From Cordylochernes scorpioides (taxonomy: Eukaryota > Arthropoda > Arachnida > Pseudoscorpiones > Chernetidae): a stretch of 64,000 bases of DNA. Below are positions 1 to 9,395 of this stretch, piece after piece. Under the pieces are notes generated by a model. It worked only from the letters and a program-made list of their open reading frames with translations, was not told the DNA's origin and searched no databases. The translations under genes and the position numbers were made by a program. Location of the stretch: NCBI GenBank assembly GCA_030710605.1, contig CP092880.1, positions 910,862 through 974,861 of the forward strand, read 5' to 3'. The stretch's first letter is position 1. Each line of letters starts with the position of its first letter.

Positions 1-42
1 ACTGATTTATTCTAACTTTTCTTTATTAGAAATTTTTCCAGA

Positions 43-345
43 AGGAGATTGATCTACATAAAGAAACGTCAACTTCCAGCCGAATAGACGCTGAATTTAA
101 GCGCCATTTATTGATCGTCTCCTCAAACTAGCACAACAACAGCTTTGGCAAATTGAGAAGTGCCCATCTGGAGAATATGGTTTCAATGTAATAGCCTTCG
201 TCAGTCTAGGGTGGGATTTGATTACATGAAATATACAAGGAATTTGCGGGATTTGCTCAGCTAGCTTGTGAAGACGGTGAATAGATGGCGCTGTTTCGGT
301 GTCTATTTTGACGGGAGAGACGACTTTTATATTTATAGCTCTTGT
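43..345. mobile_element. Foldback MITE, copy 1
   Basis: The two ends are imperfect inverted copies of each other. The left part (43-150) has AGGAGATTGATCT, then a GAATAGACGC motif and GCGCCATTTATTGA. The right part (255-345) reads TAGATGGCGC followed by GTCTATTTTGACGGGAGAGA. The same family recurs at about 5940-6225 with the same terminal motif. No transposase is encoded. Boundaries are approximate. Confidence 0.55.
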
Positions 346-771
346 AGTTAGTCAGCAATACTTCTGTAGAAGGTCTCCAAGATCGGAAATCCTGTGTACA
401 TATAAGAAACTTCCACCCGGATAGGTTTTCCCCCCGTTTTGTTGTTTCTTAAAGATTAAGATTACACGAATTCCATGAGTTCATGATCTCATGGAATGGG
501 GTATAGGGGTGCAGCTTTCGTTGATCATGGCACCATGGTCCATGCACACATTGGTAAAAGTCTGACTTTGCCTGTATTTTGAGGCTGTTCCTAACATGGA
601 AGCCTTTGCTGCTGACTCTAACATGAGTACAGACACAGCTCTTCCGTATTCCTGGAGTGGGACCTTTGCTGAGGTCCATCAACCAGGTCAGTTGAACTCA
701 GGAATTTTAGAGAGGAAGTGTCCCTCCTGGTTAACAACAAGAGATTCGAGTACGTTCTGTCAGTCACTCAC
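346..771. other. Intron sequence, nothing recognised
   Basis: This is the start of the intron that follows the NOL4-like exon at 772-978 on the minus strand. The minus-strand donor GTGAGTGAC lies at 763-771. I see no further exon, RNA gene or clear repeat in it. Confidence 0.5.
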
Positions 772-978
772 GGCGGACGCCCCCACAGGCTCCCAGCTGT
801 TGCGCTTGTTCCGCCGACACGACTTTAGGTAGGTCCGGATCCGCTTGCGAGCGCGGTCCGCGAACTCCGGGAACTGGCGGTTGCAGGACTCCAGGATGGC
901 CTGGATTTTATCGCGAGGCTGGCGGGAGATGGGCACGTAGCGGTCCAGGTTTTCGTCCACGAACAGCCGTACGAACAT
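772..978 (-). CDS. NOL4: NOL4-like gene, conserved C-terminal exon
   Basis: This exon encodes 69 residues, beginning [13 protein letters not shown] and running through [15 protein letters not shown]. That is the most conserved block of animal nucleolar protein 4 (NOL4/NOL4L). The block is rich in basic residues and is probably nuclear; its biochemical role is poorly defined. The exon is 207 nt, phase 0 at both ends. It is preceded on the minus strand by an acceptor (CAG at 979-981) and followed by the donor GTGAGTGAC, so the stop that appears just downstream is intronic. It joins in frame to the acidic exon at 1868-1981, which ends PERLKAFN exactly where the vertebrate protein has the same residues. 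Its GC content is far above the surrounding DNA. The last exons lie left of position 1. NOL4 versus NOL4L orthology cannot be decided here. Confidence 0.93.
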
Positions 979-1035
979 CTGCCCACACAACAGGACTCAA
1001 CAACCTTCACTTTATATAGAGAACACCATATTAGA

Positions 1036-1172
1036 CCATTTGTAAGTGCAAAGTCGAACTGAACATGTGCAGACATGTGGTATACTTACAGTAAAAGCAG
1101 TCACCTTCTTCTACCCATCATGATTATCATGGCCTGTACCATGTGTACTAGAGATAAGCAGAGAAAAAATAT
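1036..1172 (+). mobile_element. tRNA-derived SINE, 3' portion
   Basis: A 137-bp segment (GTGCAAAGTCGAACTG ... GGCCTGTACCATGTGTACTAG, ending AGATAAGCAGAGAAAAAA) matches the 3' half of the longer SINE at 47135-47455 and the inverted copy at 1655-1786. The A-rich end is the 3' tail. It lies immediately upstream of a LINE fragment, in the intron between the 978 and 1868 exons. Confidence 0.65.
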
Positions 1173-1180
1173 GTTAGACC

Positions 1181-1640
1181 ATGTTTCACCATGTTAGAAT
1201 CAATGGGGAAAAGACATATTGGTCACCCAGCTGGTCTGTCACAAGTGTCACCCCAGGACCAGCGGTATGGATCCCTTCCCATGTCGACATACCACTTAAT
1301 GAAGAAGCAGATAAATTATCAAAAAAAGCGTGTCACTTACCAAGCAATAATCTTACCTTTGAAGAAATATATACGTAGGAAAAAAAATAAATCAAAACTG
1401 ACAGCTTATCCAAACCATCACTGGTACAAACCATTGAAATAATTAGAAGAACTTCAAAAACTCAATAGAAATCAACAGCTTTAGCAAGACTAAGAAGTGG
1501 CCATATAAAAACCTTAAAATTTCAAAATAGACAAAAAAAACCTTCAATAACTGCTTAAAATACAATAGTGCGGAAGCTTCTCCGGAACATATCATGCTCA
1601 GAACTGACAATAGAGGACCCAGGCCTATAACTACCATCGC
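1181..1640 (+). pseudogene. LINE ORF2 3' fragment (RNase H and C-terminal zinc motif)
   Basis: One frame reads PSHVDIPLNEEADKLSKKA, the last RNase H block of I/Jockey/R1-type LINE ORF2 proteins. This family usually has a PSH-xx-I-x-GNE-x-AD signature, and here the G is replaced by L. Further on, in other frames, come a NSAEASPEHI-like stretch at about 1560-1610 and the remains of the C-terminal Cys/His motif. Several frameshifts and stops separate these pieces, so the copy is dead. Two inverted SINE fragments (1036-1172 and 1655-1786) bracket it. It sits in an intron of the NOL4-like gene, antisense to it. The LINE clade is inferred from motif style only. Confidence 0.6.
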
Positions 1641-1654
1641 AAAATTGGAGAGGA

Positions 1655-1786
1655 GTTTTTTTTTTTTTGCTTATCCCTAGTACACGTGATACAGGCCATT
1701 ATCATCATGATGGGTAGAAGTAGGCGACTGCTTTTACTGTAAGTGCACCACATGTCTACACATGTGAAAAGCAGTTGAGATGAGTA
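1655..1786 (-). mobile_element. tRNA-derived SINE, 3' portion, inverted
   Basis: This is the reverse complement of the repeat at 1036-1172. On the minus strand it ends GGGATAAGC followed by an A-run, seen as a T-run at about 1659-1670. It shares the CTGCTTTTACTGTAAGTG and ATCATGATGGGTAGAAG blocks. Together with 1036-1172 it forms an inverted pair about 480 bp apart. Confidence 0.65.
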
Positions 1787-1867
1787 GACTTGAGGAACTG
1801 GTTTAACCATGAAGATAAACATCACCACCACAAGGAAGGTGTCAATACGACCAAGTAGACAACTCAC

Positions 1868-1981
1868 GTTGAAGGCTTTAAGCCGCTCGGGATCGTACTT
1901 GTCCATTAGCTTGTCATCGTCATCTTCCTCGTCGTCGTCCTCCTTCACGCTGTCGTCTGTGTCCCGGTGGCCGTTCGTCTG
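1868..1981 (-). CDS. NOL4: NOL4-like gene, acidic exon
   Basis: This 114-nt, phase-0 exon encodes 38 residues: an Asp/Glu-rich run followed by the conserved PERLKAFN. In vertebrate NOL4 an acidic stretch also precedes the same residues, just before the [10 protein letters not shown] block, which here is the next exon (978-772). The donor is GTGAGTTG (1867 downward). The acceptor is a tandem CAGCAG, so the exon starts at 1981 (adding one Gln) or at 1978; this is a candidate NAGNAG splice site. The acidic segment is probably disordered. Confidence 0.9.
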
Positions 1982-3696
1982 CTGGCAGATCACACATCAG
2001 TTCACCCGCTGCCTAGTGTGACAATACCTACAGCTTCTGCTGTAGTAGCAAGCAGCTATGTGGAGGCGTTGTGGTTAACCAATCCCAGAAACAGAATCAC
2101 TGTGTTCAGATTGGTGTTTAACATATTGTTGCACCAGGTTGCGGCTTGGCAGAATCTTCAACCTTGATTCTCTCCTGTGCCGGGTCTTGTATCTTACCAG
2201 AGCGTGTTTCAACCATCCTACAAATTTATATAAGTGGAGATAACTCTACTTTAAGTAGCCTCCAGAATAATCAATTTATTTCTCACATCAAAGAGAGCAG
2301 TGAATACACACAGTGTAAACAAAATACAAATGGTGATTTTATAATACATATATTCTCTTTATGATATATATTCTGTTTAATAAAATAAATAAATATAAAT
2401 TCGAATTTAAAATATATGAAAAATTATATTACAAAATAAAATAGGTTCATTAGCCATGATGCAACAATATATTGGTAGATATAATATTCATCAACATCCT
2501 ATATATGTTGTACGAGTAAATAGAACAACTTGTACTGGGATCAGCTTGATAAAGTAACCAAAAAAGCATCTTCTGATCGGACAACAAATTGCTGATTGCT
2601 TGCGCCATCTGTCGGAATATATATGTGATGAGGTCCTGTTGACTCTTGTAGAATCCTGTCGACTCTCGCTATACTGTGGTAACCGAGGGTCTCTCGCTGT
2701 GGTATGGTAACCAAAAGGGTCAAACCTGTAGTAACCGAGAGGGACAGTCAGGGCGTGGAGAGTTTTCCAGTACCTCTCTGTACCTTGGGAGGCCTTTAAC
2801 AGTTCTCACAGAGTACAGACTGTCGTGGTCGAGTCAGAGTGGAAGACTTGGGAATGTCCACGCAAAAAAACGAAGACAGTTGCACTAGGAAAGTTCCGTG
2901 AACAGATAATAGTTGAGCTAGCAGCGAAAGATGGAGATAGAAGAGTTCTTACTGTTCTACATGGTCGATGAGGTGGACCTAGGACACAACTGACGAGGGC
3001 TCCCGCTGATGGCGAAGTGACTATATTTTTGGCTAGGGCGGAGGTCTTATATTTTTTCCGAGAAAGGAAGTATTGAATTTCAACAGATGCAACACGAGGG
3101 TGGATCAGGGGCGAAATTGGACACTGGCGCCGTCCTGACAGTTTCCTATCTATCTTTAGATGTTGTTGTGGGACTTCCATCTGATTTTAGACGTTTTTGA
3201 CTTCTGTCTCTTGCTTCAGCTCAACTCTTAATCTATTACAGAGTTTTATTTATTTATCCTCAGTTTGTACAAAGTACATTACATATGATGATGTAATGAC
3301 ACAGGTTAATCATGCGTATAATCATTTACAGATGTGTTTCTATTATACAACATGAAAATCTTGTTAAAGTATTATACAATATGAGGTTGTTGGTTTAAAT
3401 TACCATATACATTTATTACAGAGTTGATTTAATGTAAAAAAGAGAAATTCTATCCTGCAAAAGAGATTCTGTGCCCGAAAGCTAGAGATTTGTGAATTAA
3501 AATGTTTCGAAGAAACTTATTCCTGGAAACCTGATATTTTCACTTTGGTATAGTTGATGTTTATTCCGACAGATGGCATAAACCATCATCAACTTTCAGT
3601 TTCACGATAATGAGATGTTTATTTCACCAAGCAGGTTCCAGTACAATTCCACACTTCTTTACAAGAGTTTTTTACATAACTTAAAACAAAGTTCAC
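1982..3696 (-). other. Intron of the NOL4-like gene
   Basis: This intron holds an AT-rich tract (about 2210-2530). A segment at about 2560-2630 contains TTGCGCCATCTGTCGGAATA and is related to repeats at 53430-53490 and 58735-58800. A GC-richer stretch (2640-3000) is not recognised. Another fragment (3550-3600) carries the same motif in reverse. No exon was found in it. Confidence 0.5.
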
Positions 3697-3812
3697 CTGC
3701 AGCACCGCAGGCTTGAGGTCCCCCGCCGACATATCCAGGGGCTTGCCGTCGTCCCACGGCCCGCTGCTCATGTCCAGGGGGCCCTCAGGGCTTGCCCCGT
3801 TGGTGGCCATGT
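3697..3812 (-). CDS. NOL4: NOL4-like gene, Pro/Gly/Asp-rich exon
   Basis: This 116-nt exon reads (D)MATNGASPEGPLDMS, then GKPLDMSAGDLKPAVLQ. The two PLDMS motifs resemble the short PLNLS/DLS-type motifs in the variable middle of vertebrate NOL4. Such motifs can recruit corepressors (the PLDLS motif binds CtBP), so that is a possible but unproven function. The acceptor GTGTGTGCAG precedes 3812 and the donor GTGAAC follows 3697. The exon starts in phase 1: its first two bases AC complete the codon begun by the G that ends the 6392 exon, giving Asp. It ends in phase 0, matching the next exon at 1981. This phase fit is independent evidence that the pieces belong to one gene. GC content is high. 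Confidence 0.85.
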
Positions 3813-3935
3813 CTGCACACACCTCTGTGAGTTCTGTACACAATTCACGGCTCCAGATTTTAAATTGTGGAGTAATTTAATGAAACTATGTTCGAAGTCT
3901 TCCAATTTAGATGACTAATTGGAGGATTCCTCCCC

Positions 3936-5024
3936 ACATATTCTCATGCCCAGAAATAGCCGCAGCCTTGCAGAAAATTGACATGGACCCAGAACAGCAG
4001 CTTTACACACCCAAGATAGAGGACATTGCTGTGATAGAGATGTATTGAGACATCTGAGGCTCTTCATTGAACACGACAACAACAACAGAAAATTGGCATG
4101 GACCCAGAACAGCAGCTTTACACACCTAAGATAGAGGACTTTGCTGTGCTAGAGATGTATGGAGACATATGAGGCTCTTCATTGGACACAACAACAACAA
4201 CAGAAAATTAACATGGGCCCAGAACAGCAGTTTACACACTCAAGATAGAGGACATTGCTGTGATAGAGATATATGGAGACATCTGAGGCTCTTCATTGAA
4301 CACGACAACAACAACAGAAAATTGGCATGGACCCAGAACAGCAGCTTTACACACCTAAGATAGAGGACTTTGCTGTGCTAGAGATGTATGGAGACATATG
4401 AGGCTCTTCATTGGACACAACAACAACAACAGAAAATTAACATGGGCCCAGAACAGCAGTTTACACACTCAAGATAGAGGACATTGTGACTGTTGTGATA
4501 AAGATGTATGGAGACATCTGAGGCTCTTCATTGGACTCAACAGCAACAACAGAAATTTGACATGGCCCCAGAACAGCAGCTTTACACACCTAAGATAGAG
4601 GACTTTGCTGTGCTAGAGATGTATGGAGACATCTGAGGCTCTTCATTGGACACAACAGCAACAACAGAGAATTGACATGGACCCAGAGCAGCAGCTTTAC
4701 ACACCTAAGATAGAGGACATTGCTGTGCTAGAGATGTATGGAGACATCTGAGGCTCTTCATTGGACACAACATCAACAACAACAGAAAATTAACATGGGC
4801 CCAGAACAGCAGTTTACACACTCAAGATAGAGGACATTGTGACTGCTGTGATAGAGATGTATGGAGACATCTGAGGCTCTTCATTGGACACAACAGCAAC
4901 AACAGAAAATTGACATGGACCCAGAACAGCAGCTTTACACACCCAAGATAGAGTACATTGCGACTGCTCTGATAGAGATGTACGGAGGCATCTGAGGCTC
5001 TTCATTGGACATGACAACAACAAT
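3936..5024 (+). repeat. LINE 3'-end tandem array A, about 9-10 units of ~114 bp
   Basis: The array opens with a unique LINE ORF2 C-terminus (encoding HIFSCPE, then IAAALQKIDMDPEQQLY in slightly decayed form). The last ~114 bp of that LINE is then repeated. Each unit contains CAGCTTTACACACC, AAGATAGAGGAC, GAGATGTATGGAGACATC, a TGA stop, GGCTCTTCATTGGACAC and a (CAA)n tail. The unit is thus codons for about the last 25 residues plus a short 3' UTR. Any peptides read through it are by-products of the repeat. Confidence 0.85.
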
Positions 5025-5324
5025 TTGAGGTTTATTATTTTACAAATTGTTTACAAGCTGGGACAGTTAGTTTTAAAGTACTGTATAGGGCTACACATCA
5101 GCCGCTCATCACTCGATTTACTTCTCGTGGCCACTGAGACTCCCTGCCTCAGGAAGTCCTTGCAAAGATAGTCTCGAGAAATTGTAAATCAATCTACACA
5201 TATATACCTCCTTGAATTTGAAGAAAGCTGGAATCAACAAAGGGAGAAGTCCGTTCTAGTAAATAGATAGATGTACGTGACAGCGGGGTATCATTCGACG
5301 TGTGGGTGGTTCTAAAACCCCCTT

Positions 5325-5494
5325 TGGCTGTTGTTGTCATGTCCAATGAAGAGCCTCAGATGTCTCCATGCATCTCTATCACAGCAATGTCCTCTATCTT
5401 GGATGTGTAAAGCTGCTGTTCTGGGTCAATTTTCTGTTGTTGTTGTCGTGTCTAATCAAGAGCCTCAGATGTCTTCCTGCATCTCTATCACAAC
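5325..5494 (-). mobile_element. Short LINE 3' tail (two units) with target-site duplication
   Basis: An inverted copy of the same LINE-tail unit, about one and a half units long. It is flanked by AAACCCCCTT at 5315-5324 and again at 5495-5504, a perfect 10-bp target-site duplication. It is 5'-truncated and its (CAA)n tail is at the 5325 end, as expected for target-primed insertion. This shows the tail unit moves as a retrotransposed piece. Confidence 0.85.
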
Positions 5495-5683
5495 AAACCC
5501 CCTTGAGTCTTCAGCCAAATGCATAACCCGGACTGCTGTATAGATGCTTTAGGAAATTCAGTGAAAATAAATAAATAATGTTTTACGTTGGCCAATTCTG
5601 TCAGCATCCATGTCATACAAGCTTTCTTGTCTTCAGAAAGGGTTATGAGGAATTTGGTATATGTGGATCGATTTGTACATATA

Positions 5684-5850
5684 CAGTAGAATTACTTCTC
5701 GCTGGAGGACACCTCTCTAAAAAGTACATTTTTATCACCAAAATTATACTTTTTATTAATTAGCAACTCCTCGATAAGAAGACACATTTCCTAAAGGAAA
5801 CTTTGGTTCTTCAACTAGGCGTTGTCCTTTAGAGGGAGGTATTTCTATTG
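5684..5850. mobile_element. Short TIR MITE, CAGTAGAA family
   Basis: The ends are CAGTAGAATTACTTCTC and, inverted, CAATAGAAATACCTCCC, with flanking TA on both sides. It is the same family as 41963-42123, which has better preserved ends. Both copies contain GAGGACAC and AAGGACA blocks. TA duplications and size suggest a Tc1/mariner/pogo-type non-autonomous element. Confidence 0.7.
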
Positions 5851-5939
5851 TATAGAATGCTGGGCACAGGTTTAGAACAAAACACTTGTTATTGGAGAGT
5901 AGCAACACAAGGTTCTACGGGTAATATCAGAATGTAAGG

Positions 5940-6225
5940 AATAAATTCTTGCACATTCTTTAGACATGATTTTACAAGAGAAACATCACCTCTTCCATCA
6001 AAATAGACGCTAAAACTAAGAGCCATCTTTTGACCGTCTCCACACTCTAGAGGACTGAGGTCGTTAACCACGCCACAATCCCAGATTTAGCAAACTCAGA
6101 AGACCAACCTGGATGGTACCGACCCGAGTCCGTTTGTTTGCGAAACCGGTCAATAGATGGAGTTTAGTTTTAACGTCTATTTTGACGGTAGAGGTGGCCT
6201 TTATTTCTATAGATCAATCTCCTTA
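5940..6225. mobile_element. Foldback MITE, copy 2
   Basis: Inverted arms meet around 6080-6140: CATCAAAATAGACGC at 5995 opposes GTCTATTTTGACGGTAGAGG at 6175. The outer end reads AGATCAATCTCC, the complement of the start of copy 1 at 43. No coding capacity is seen. Confidence 0.55.
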
Positions 6226-6391
6226 TGGCAAACTTTCTATATATTTAATCAGGTTTTGGTAAGTGCCAATCCTTATCTCTGATGCACTTCAATTGATTCG
6301 AATGTTTTACTTACAGGCGAACCCCACATAGAGTTAGATATTTTTACAACAGGTACCATAGGAACATGGAACAGTTCTGTGGGCAACTCAC

Positions 6392-6434
6392 CTTCGTCTA
6401 TGGTGAACTCGCCACTCTCCTCGCTCTCTTCATC
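6392..6434 (-). CDS. NOL4: NOL4-like gene, 43-nt acidic microexon
   Basis: The exon encodes DEESEESGEFTIDE plus one base. It resembles the acidic DEDESSIESDEFDMS-type segment of vertebrate NOL4. The acceptor on the minus strand is GTGTTTTCAG and the donor is GTGAGTTG. It starts in phase 0, after the 31772 exon (which ends GPE), and ends one base into an Asp codon completed by the 3812 exon. The intron upstream of it is about 25 kb. A short tandem repeat (6444-6527) lies just upstream of its acceptor. A further small exon between 31772 and 6434 cannot be excluded, but the phases join directly. Confidence 0.82.
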
Positions 6435-6443
6435 CTGAAAACA

Positions 6444-6527
6444 CCAGAACATGGTTGGTACATGGTGGAGACACCACCAGAACATGGGTGGTACATGGTG
6501 GAGACACCTCCAGAACATGGTTGGTAC
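6444..6527. repeat. 34-bp short tandem repeat next to a splice acceptor
   Basis: About 2.4 copies of a unit containing CCAGAACATGGTTGG, TACATGGTGGAGACAC. It begins roughly 10 bp upstream (in the transcribed direction) of the acceptor of the 6392-6434 exon, where the branch point and pyrimidine tract would normally lie. Confidence 0.7.
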
Positions 6528-6538
6528 GCCACAATATG

Positions 6539-6735
6539 TTATGATGCATCAGCGCGCCATCTGTTATCAAAATTCGAAACTATTATAGACGCGTATGATT
6601 CTTTTGGAAATTTAACAATCTCTACTGTCCTTACTTTAATGGAAAAAACCCACAGGCCCTCCCTTTAATTTTTCCATTGCAGTAAGGGCAGTAGAAATTG
6701 TTTTATTTTCAAAATAATTGATGAAATTGACAATT
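6539..6735. mobile_element. Palindromic foldback element (P-family), deleted copy
   Basis: It starts ATGATGCATCAGCGCGCCATC, then has TTCGAAACTATTATAGACGC and TACTGTCCTTACT. After a short central loss the complementary arm follows, with TTTTTCCATTGCAGTAAGG. Many copies occur in this window; see 30250-30695 and 56989-57311 for complete ones. Confidence 0.75.
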
Positions 6736-6923
6736 GCAGATATTTCTACGATATTTGATATACAGATATTTGCATAGAGTGTTAGTATTGCCTATGCAGA
6801 TTGACATCTCTGTCTATATATCACAGCCTTGTTGGATTGTTAGTTGGCTAGTGGTTATTGGATAGGACAGGCCGGAGTGAGCTGCTGATGTACATATAAT
6901 TTGTCCTTTTTTTAATAGTTTTA

Positions 6924-7291
6924 CTAGACGGGTGACCCGGGCTTTGCCCCGGGATTGACCCGTGTGCATATCTACCCGAGTGATATATATTTAGATAAGA
7001 TTTTTTTTTTATAATTGTTTGTTATTAGCATTATCTATTTGTTTGCATCAGCATAATTTAATCTAATCTTTGATAGAGGGCGCTGTTCGTGACCTAAGTA
7101 GAATAATTTGAATATATAGTTTTAATAATTGATTTATATATTTTTTTAAATAGCCTATCGTCTTCCCCGTATTTTTTTTTTTTTTACCTATGTATGGAAA
7201 TTTTGGTTTGAATTAGTGAACTACTGCGAATTTGTATACCGGACATACAAACAAACAAACATACAAGCATTCATTTATATATATATATAGA
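6924..7291 (-). mobile_element. Non-autonomous Helitron (Hel-A), full length
   Basis: On the minus strand it begins TCTATATATATATATAAATG and ends with a GC hairpin (CCCGGGGC AAA GCCCGGG), then TCACCCGTCTAG. It is inserted between A (complement of 7292) and T (complement of 6923), the A|T target typical of Helitrons. A second full copy in the opposite orientation is at 27696-28053. It has no Rep/helicase gene. Confidence 0.88.
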
Positions 7292-7595
7292 TATCTTTAG
7301 GTTATAAAGGTTTTTTCTCTTCCTCTACGGCTCCATAAATATTTCCAACAATAATCATACGCGTCTATAATAATTCCGAATAGCCACAATATGTATTGTA
7401 GGGTTAAATAATTCCAATTGCCGCACCTAGATGGCGCTGTGTTAAACTTTGTGTGTTATAAAAGTTACATTTTGTAAATGTAAATATTTAATTATTCTTT
7501 ATTATATTATTTTATATTTTATTGTTATTATTATATTTTATATGTTATATTTCTTTATTGTTAGAATACCATTTGACTAAAAATTGTATGCCTAA

Positions 7596-7805
7596 ATAAC
7601 TCGAGAGACTTTTGGAAATAAAAACAACCCCAGACAAAACTCCCCAAACACCATACCTCAAGCAAGCTCCACTAAAACAGAAGAAGCAACTGTTGAAAAA
7701 CAAAAGGCAAGTTACGCTGAAACTGCAAAAAAGAAAACTACTCGTTCTGACACCAGGGAACTGTGCGAAAAGTTATTAGAGATTATCAAAACTTACTTAC
7801 AATGA
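7596..7805 (+). pseudogene. LINE ORF1 C-terminal fragment
   Basis: The frame is open from 7596 (after TAA at 7593) to TGA at 7803-7805. It reads ... NNPRQNSPNTIPQASS ... KASYAETAKKKTTR ... LCEKLLEIIKTYLQ. The lysine-rich SYAETAKKK tail resembles the C-terminus of Jockey-type ORF1 (Gag-like, RNA-binding) proteins. The stop overlaps the next start as ATGA (7802-7805), the overlap expected of two-ORF LINEs that translate ORF2 by termination-reinitiation. The 5' part of ORF1, including any zinc knuckles, is missing, so this is a truncated copy. Confidence 0.6.
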
Positions 7806-8173
7806 AAGGCAAATTACCTTTAAAAATCGTTTTCTGGAATTGCAACGGAATCAAACTCAAAAAAGAAGAATTCCTACAGTTTTTAGAAGAAAACTCAATA
7901 GACATGGCACTGCTCAGTGAAACACACTTAAAACCATCTGTCGACCTCAAACTCAGAAACTATCAGACAATAAGAGACGATAGAATCGTTGGAAGGGGCG
8001 GTGGAACGGCAATAATTCTAAAAAACTATCTTAAATATAAAAAAGTGCTGATTCAAACATCTAACATGGAAAACAATTTCAAAAATCATCAAATCCAACT
8101 ATACGAGAAATTGTTCAAAATCAAGGTGACCTTAGCCACCGAATCCGACGACCTGGACCCAATGGCTAGTTGA
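7802..8173 (+). pseudogene. LINE ORF2 N-terminus (APE-type endonuclease), internally deleted
   Basis: The 123 codons start MKGKLPLKIVFWNCNGIK. The NCNGI block, then LLSETHLKPSVDLKLRNY and the GRGGGTAIILK block, are motifs I-III of the AP-endonuclease-like domain of LINE ORF2, which nicks the target DNA. A full ORF2 has about 900-1000 residues. Here the frame leaves the endonuclease after about 85 residues, changes to an unrelated tail (ATESDDLDPMAS) and stops. A 3' UTR ending GATGAAATAAATAAATAAA then follows (to about 8330). The element has lost the reverse transcriptase by internal deletion. The start was chosen for the ATGA overlap with ORF1. Confidence 0.75.
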
Positions 8174-8640
8174 CAGCCAAACACCCAACAACTGCCCTCC
8201 TGTAAGGTTCGGGGGGCCACTCCAGCATTACAACTCGCCATGTGTAAATAATCTGGACAAGGTGACTCGCGAGATGTGCTCGAATGTAACACTTGCAAAT
8301 TGAGATGAAATAAATAAATAAAAACAACGTTAGTGGCTAACCGTGTCTGTGGTGATTAACGATCCTACAGTATTATAGGTTTTATAAAATCTAAAAAAAT
8401 CACTGAATTAACAAATTTACCAAGGTAACAACTTCATTATGTAATGTGATGTTGGTTTGCAGCAAAATTTGACTTTTAAAATACGCTGGTTAAAATCTTT
8501 TATACCATGGCCATTTATTATACCTATTTTAATGAATTTGTAAATTTAATCTTCTCGAAAAACGTTCATATACATAAATAAATTACATAAAAATAGAATT
8601 TAAAAATATATATATTCATATTGACCCAAATAAAAATACG
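8174..8640 (+). other. LINE 3' UTR and AT-rich DNA
   Basis: 8174-8330 is the 3' UTR of the deleted LINE above, ending in an AAATAAATAAATAAA tail. 8331-8640 is AT-rich with no recognisable feature. Confidence 0.5.
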
Positions 8641-9210
8641 TTTATCAAAAGGTTTCGACTTTTATTCAAAGACTTAAGAAATGATTAACCAAGCTGAAAG
8701 AAAAAGTGAAAGTTGTATAAGCTTATAATTTTGCTTTGTTTTAAAAATGAATCGATGTTGGTTCCATATGTTTGAATTGAATATTACACCTTAGTTCTAT
8801 ATATTTTATTGCTTAAAAAGGAACAAAACAAAACTAAAAGAAACTACATTTATAAAATGATTTTGATAACTAACAAAGGAAAAAAAAAACAATAATAATA
8901 AAAAATGATTATGATAAAAAATTGAATATGTCTGCCAGAAAATTGCTTCTATGAATAAAAAAAAAAGAATAATTACAAAATTAACATATAAACTTCAAAC
9001 ACAAGCATTAGAGAGAATCGACTAGATTCAAATATATAAATTAATTATATATAATAACCCGATTAATTAAGAAATCAAACAAAGACTAAATTAATTAAAA
9101 TACTTAATGCTTAAATACCAGTTAAAAGGAAATCTAACCTGAACAAACGATATAATTGAAATAAGTAAAAGGCAAATAAACAATTGAGTTTGGCAACAGG
9201 GTTTTAAATA
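8640..9210 (+). repeat. Segmental duplicate, copy 1 (empty Helitron site)
   Basis: A 570-bp AT-rich segment (TATCAAAAGGTTTCGACTTT ... GAGTTTGGCAACAGGG) is repeated at about 9229-10640, and in part, inverted, at 40215-40555. Position 8808|8809 (ATATTTTA|TTGC) is the exact uninterrupted version of the point where copy 2 carries the Helitron 9396-10247. Confidence 0.85.
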
Positions 9211-9395
9211 ATTTAATATAAAATAATTTTATCAAAAGGTTTCGACTTTTATTAAATGACTTATAAAATGATTAACCAAGCTGTATGAAAAAGTGAAAGT
9301 TGTATAAGCTTATGATTTTGCTTTGTTTTAAAAAAGAATCGATGTTGGTTCCATATGTTTGAATTGAAAATTACACCTTACTCCTATATATTTTA

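Noticed and set aside
760-771. Stop codon after ...GASAVSD in the NOL4 C-terminal exon
   Set aside because: The bases GTGAGTGAC form a splice donor; vertebrate NOL4 continues beyond this point, so the stop is intronic.
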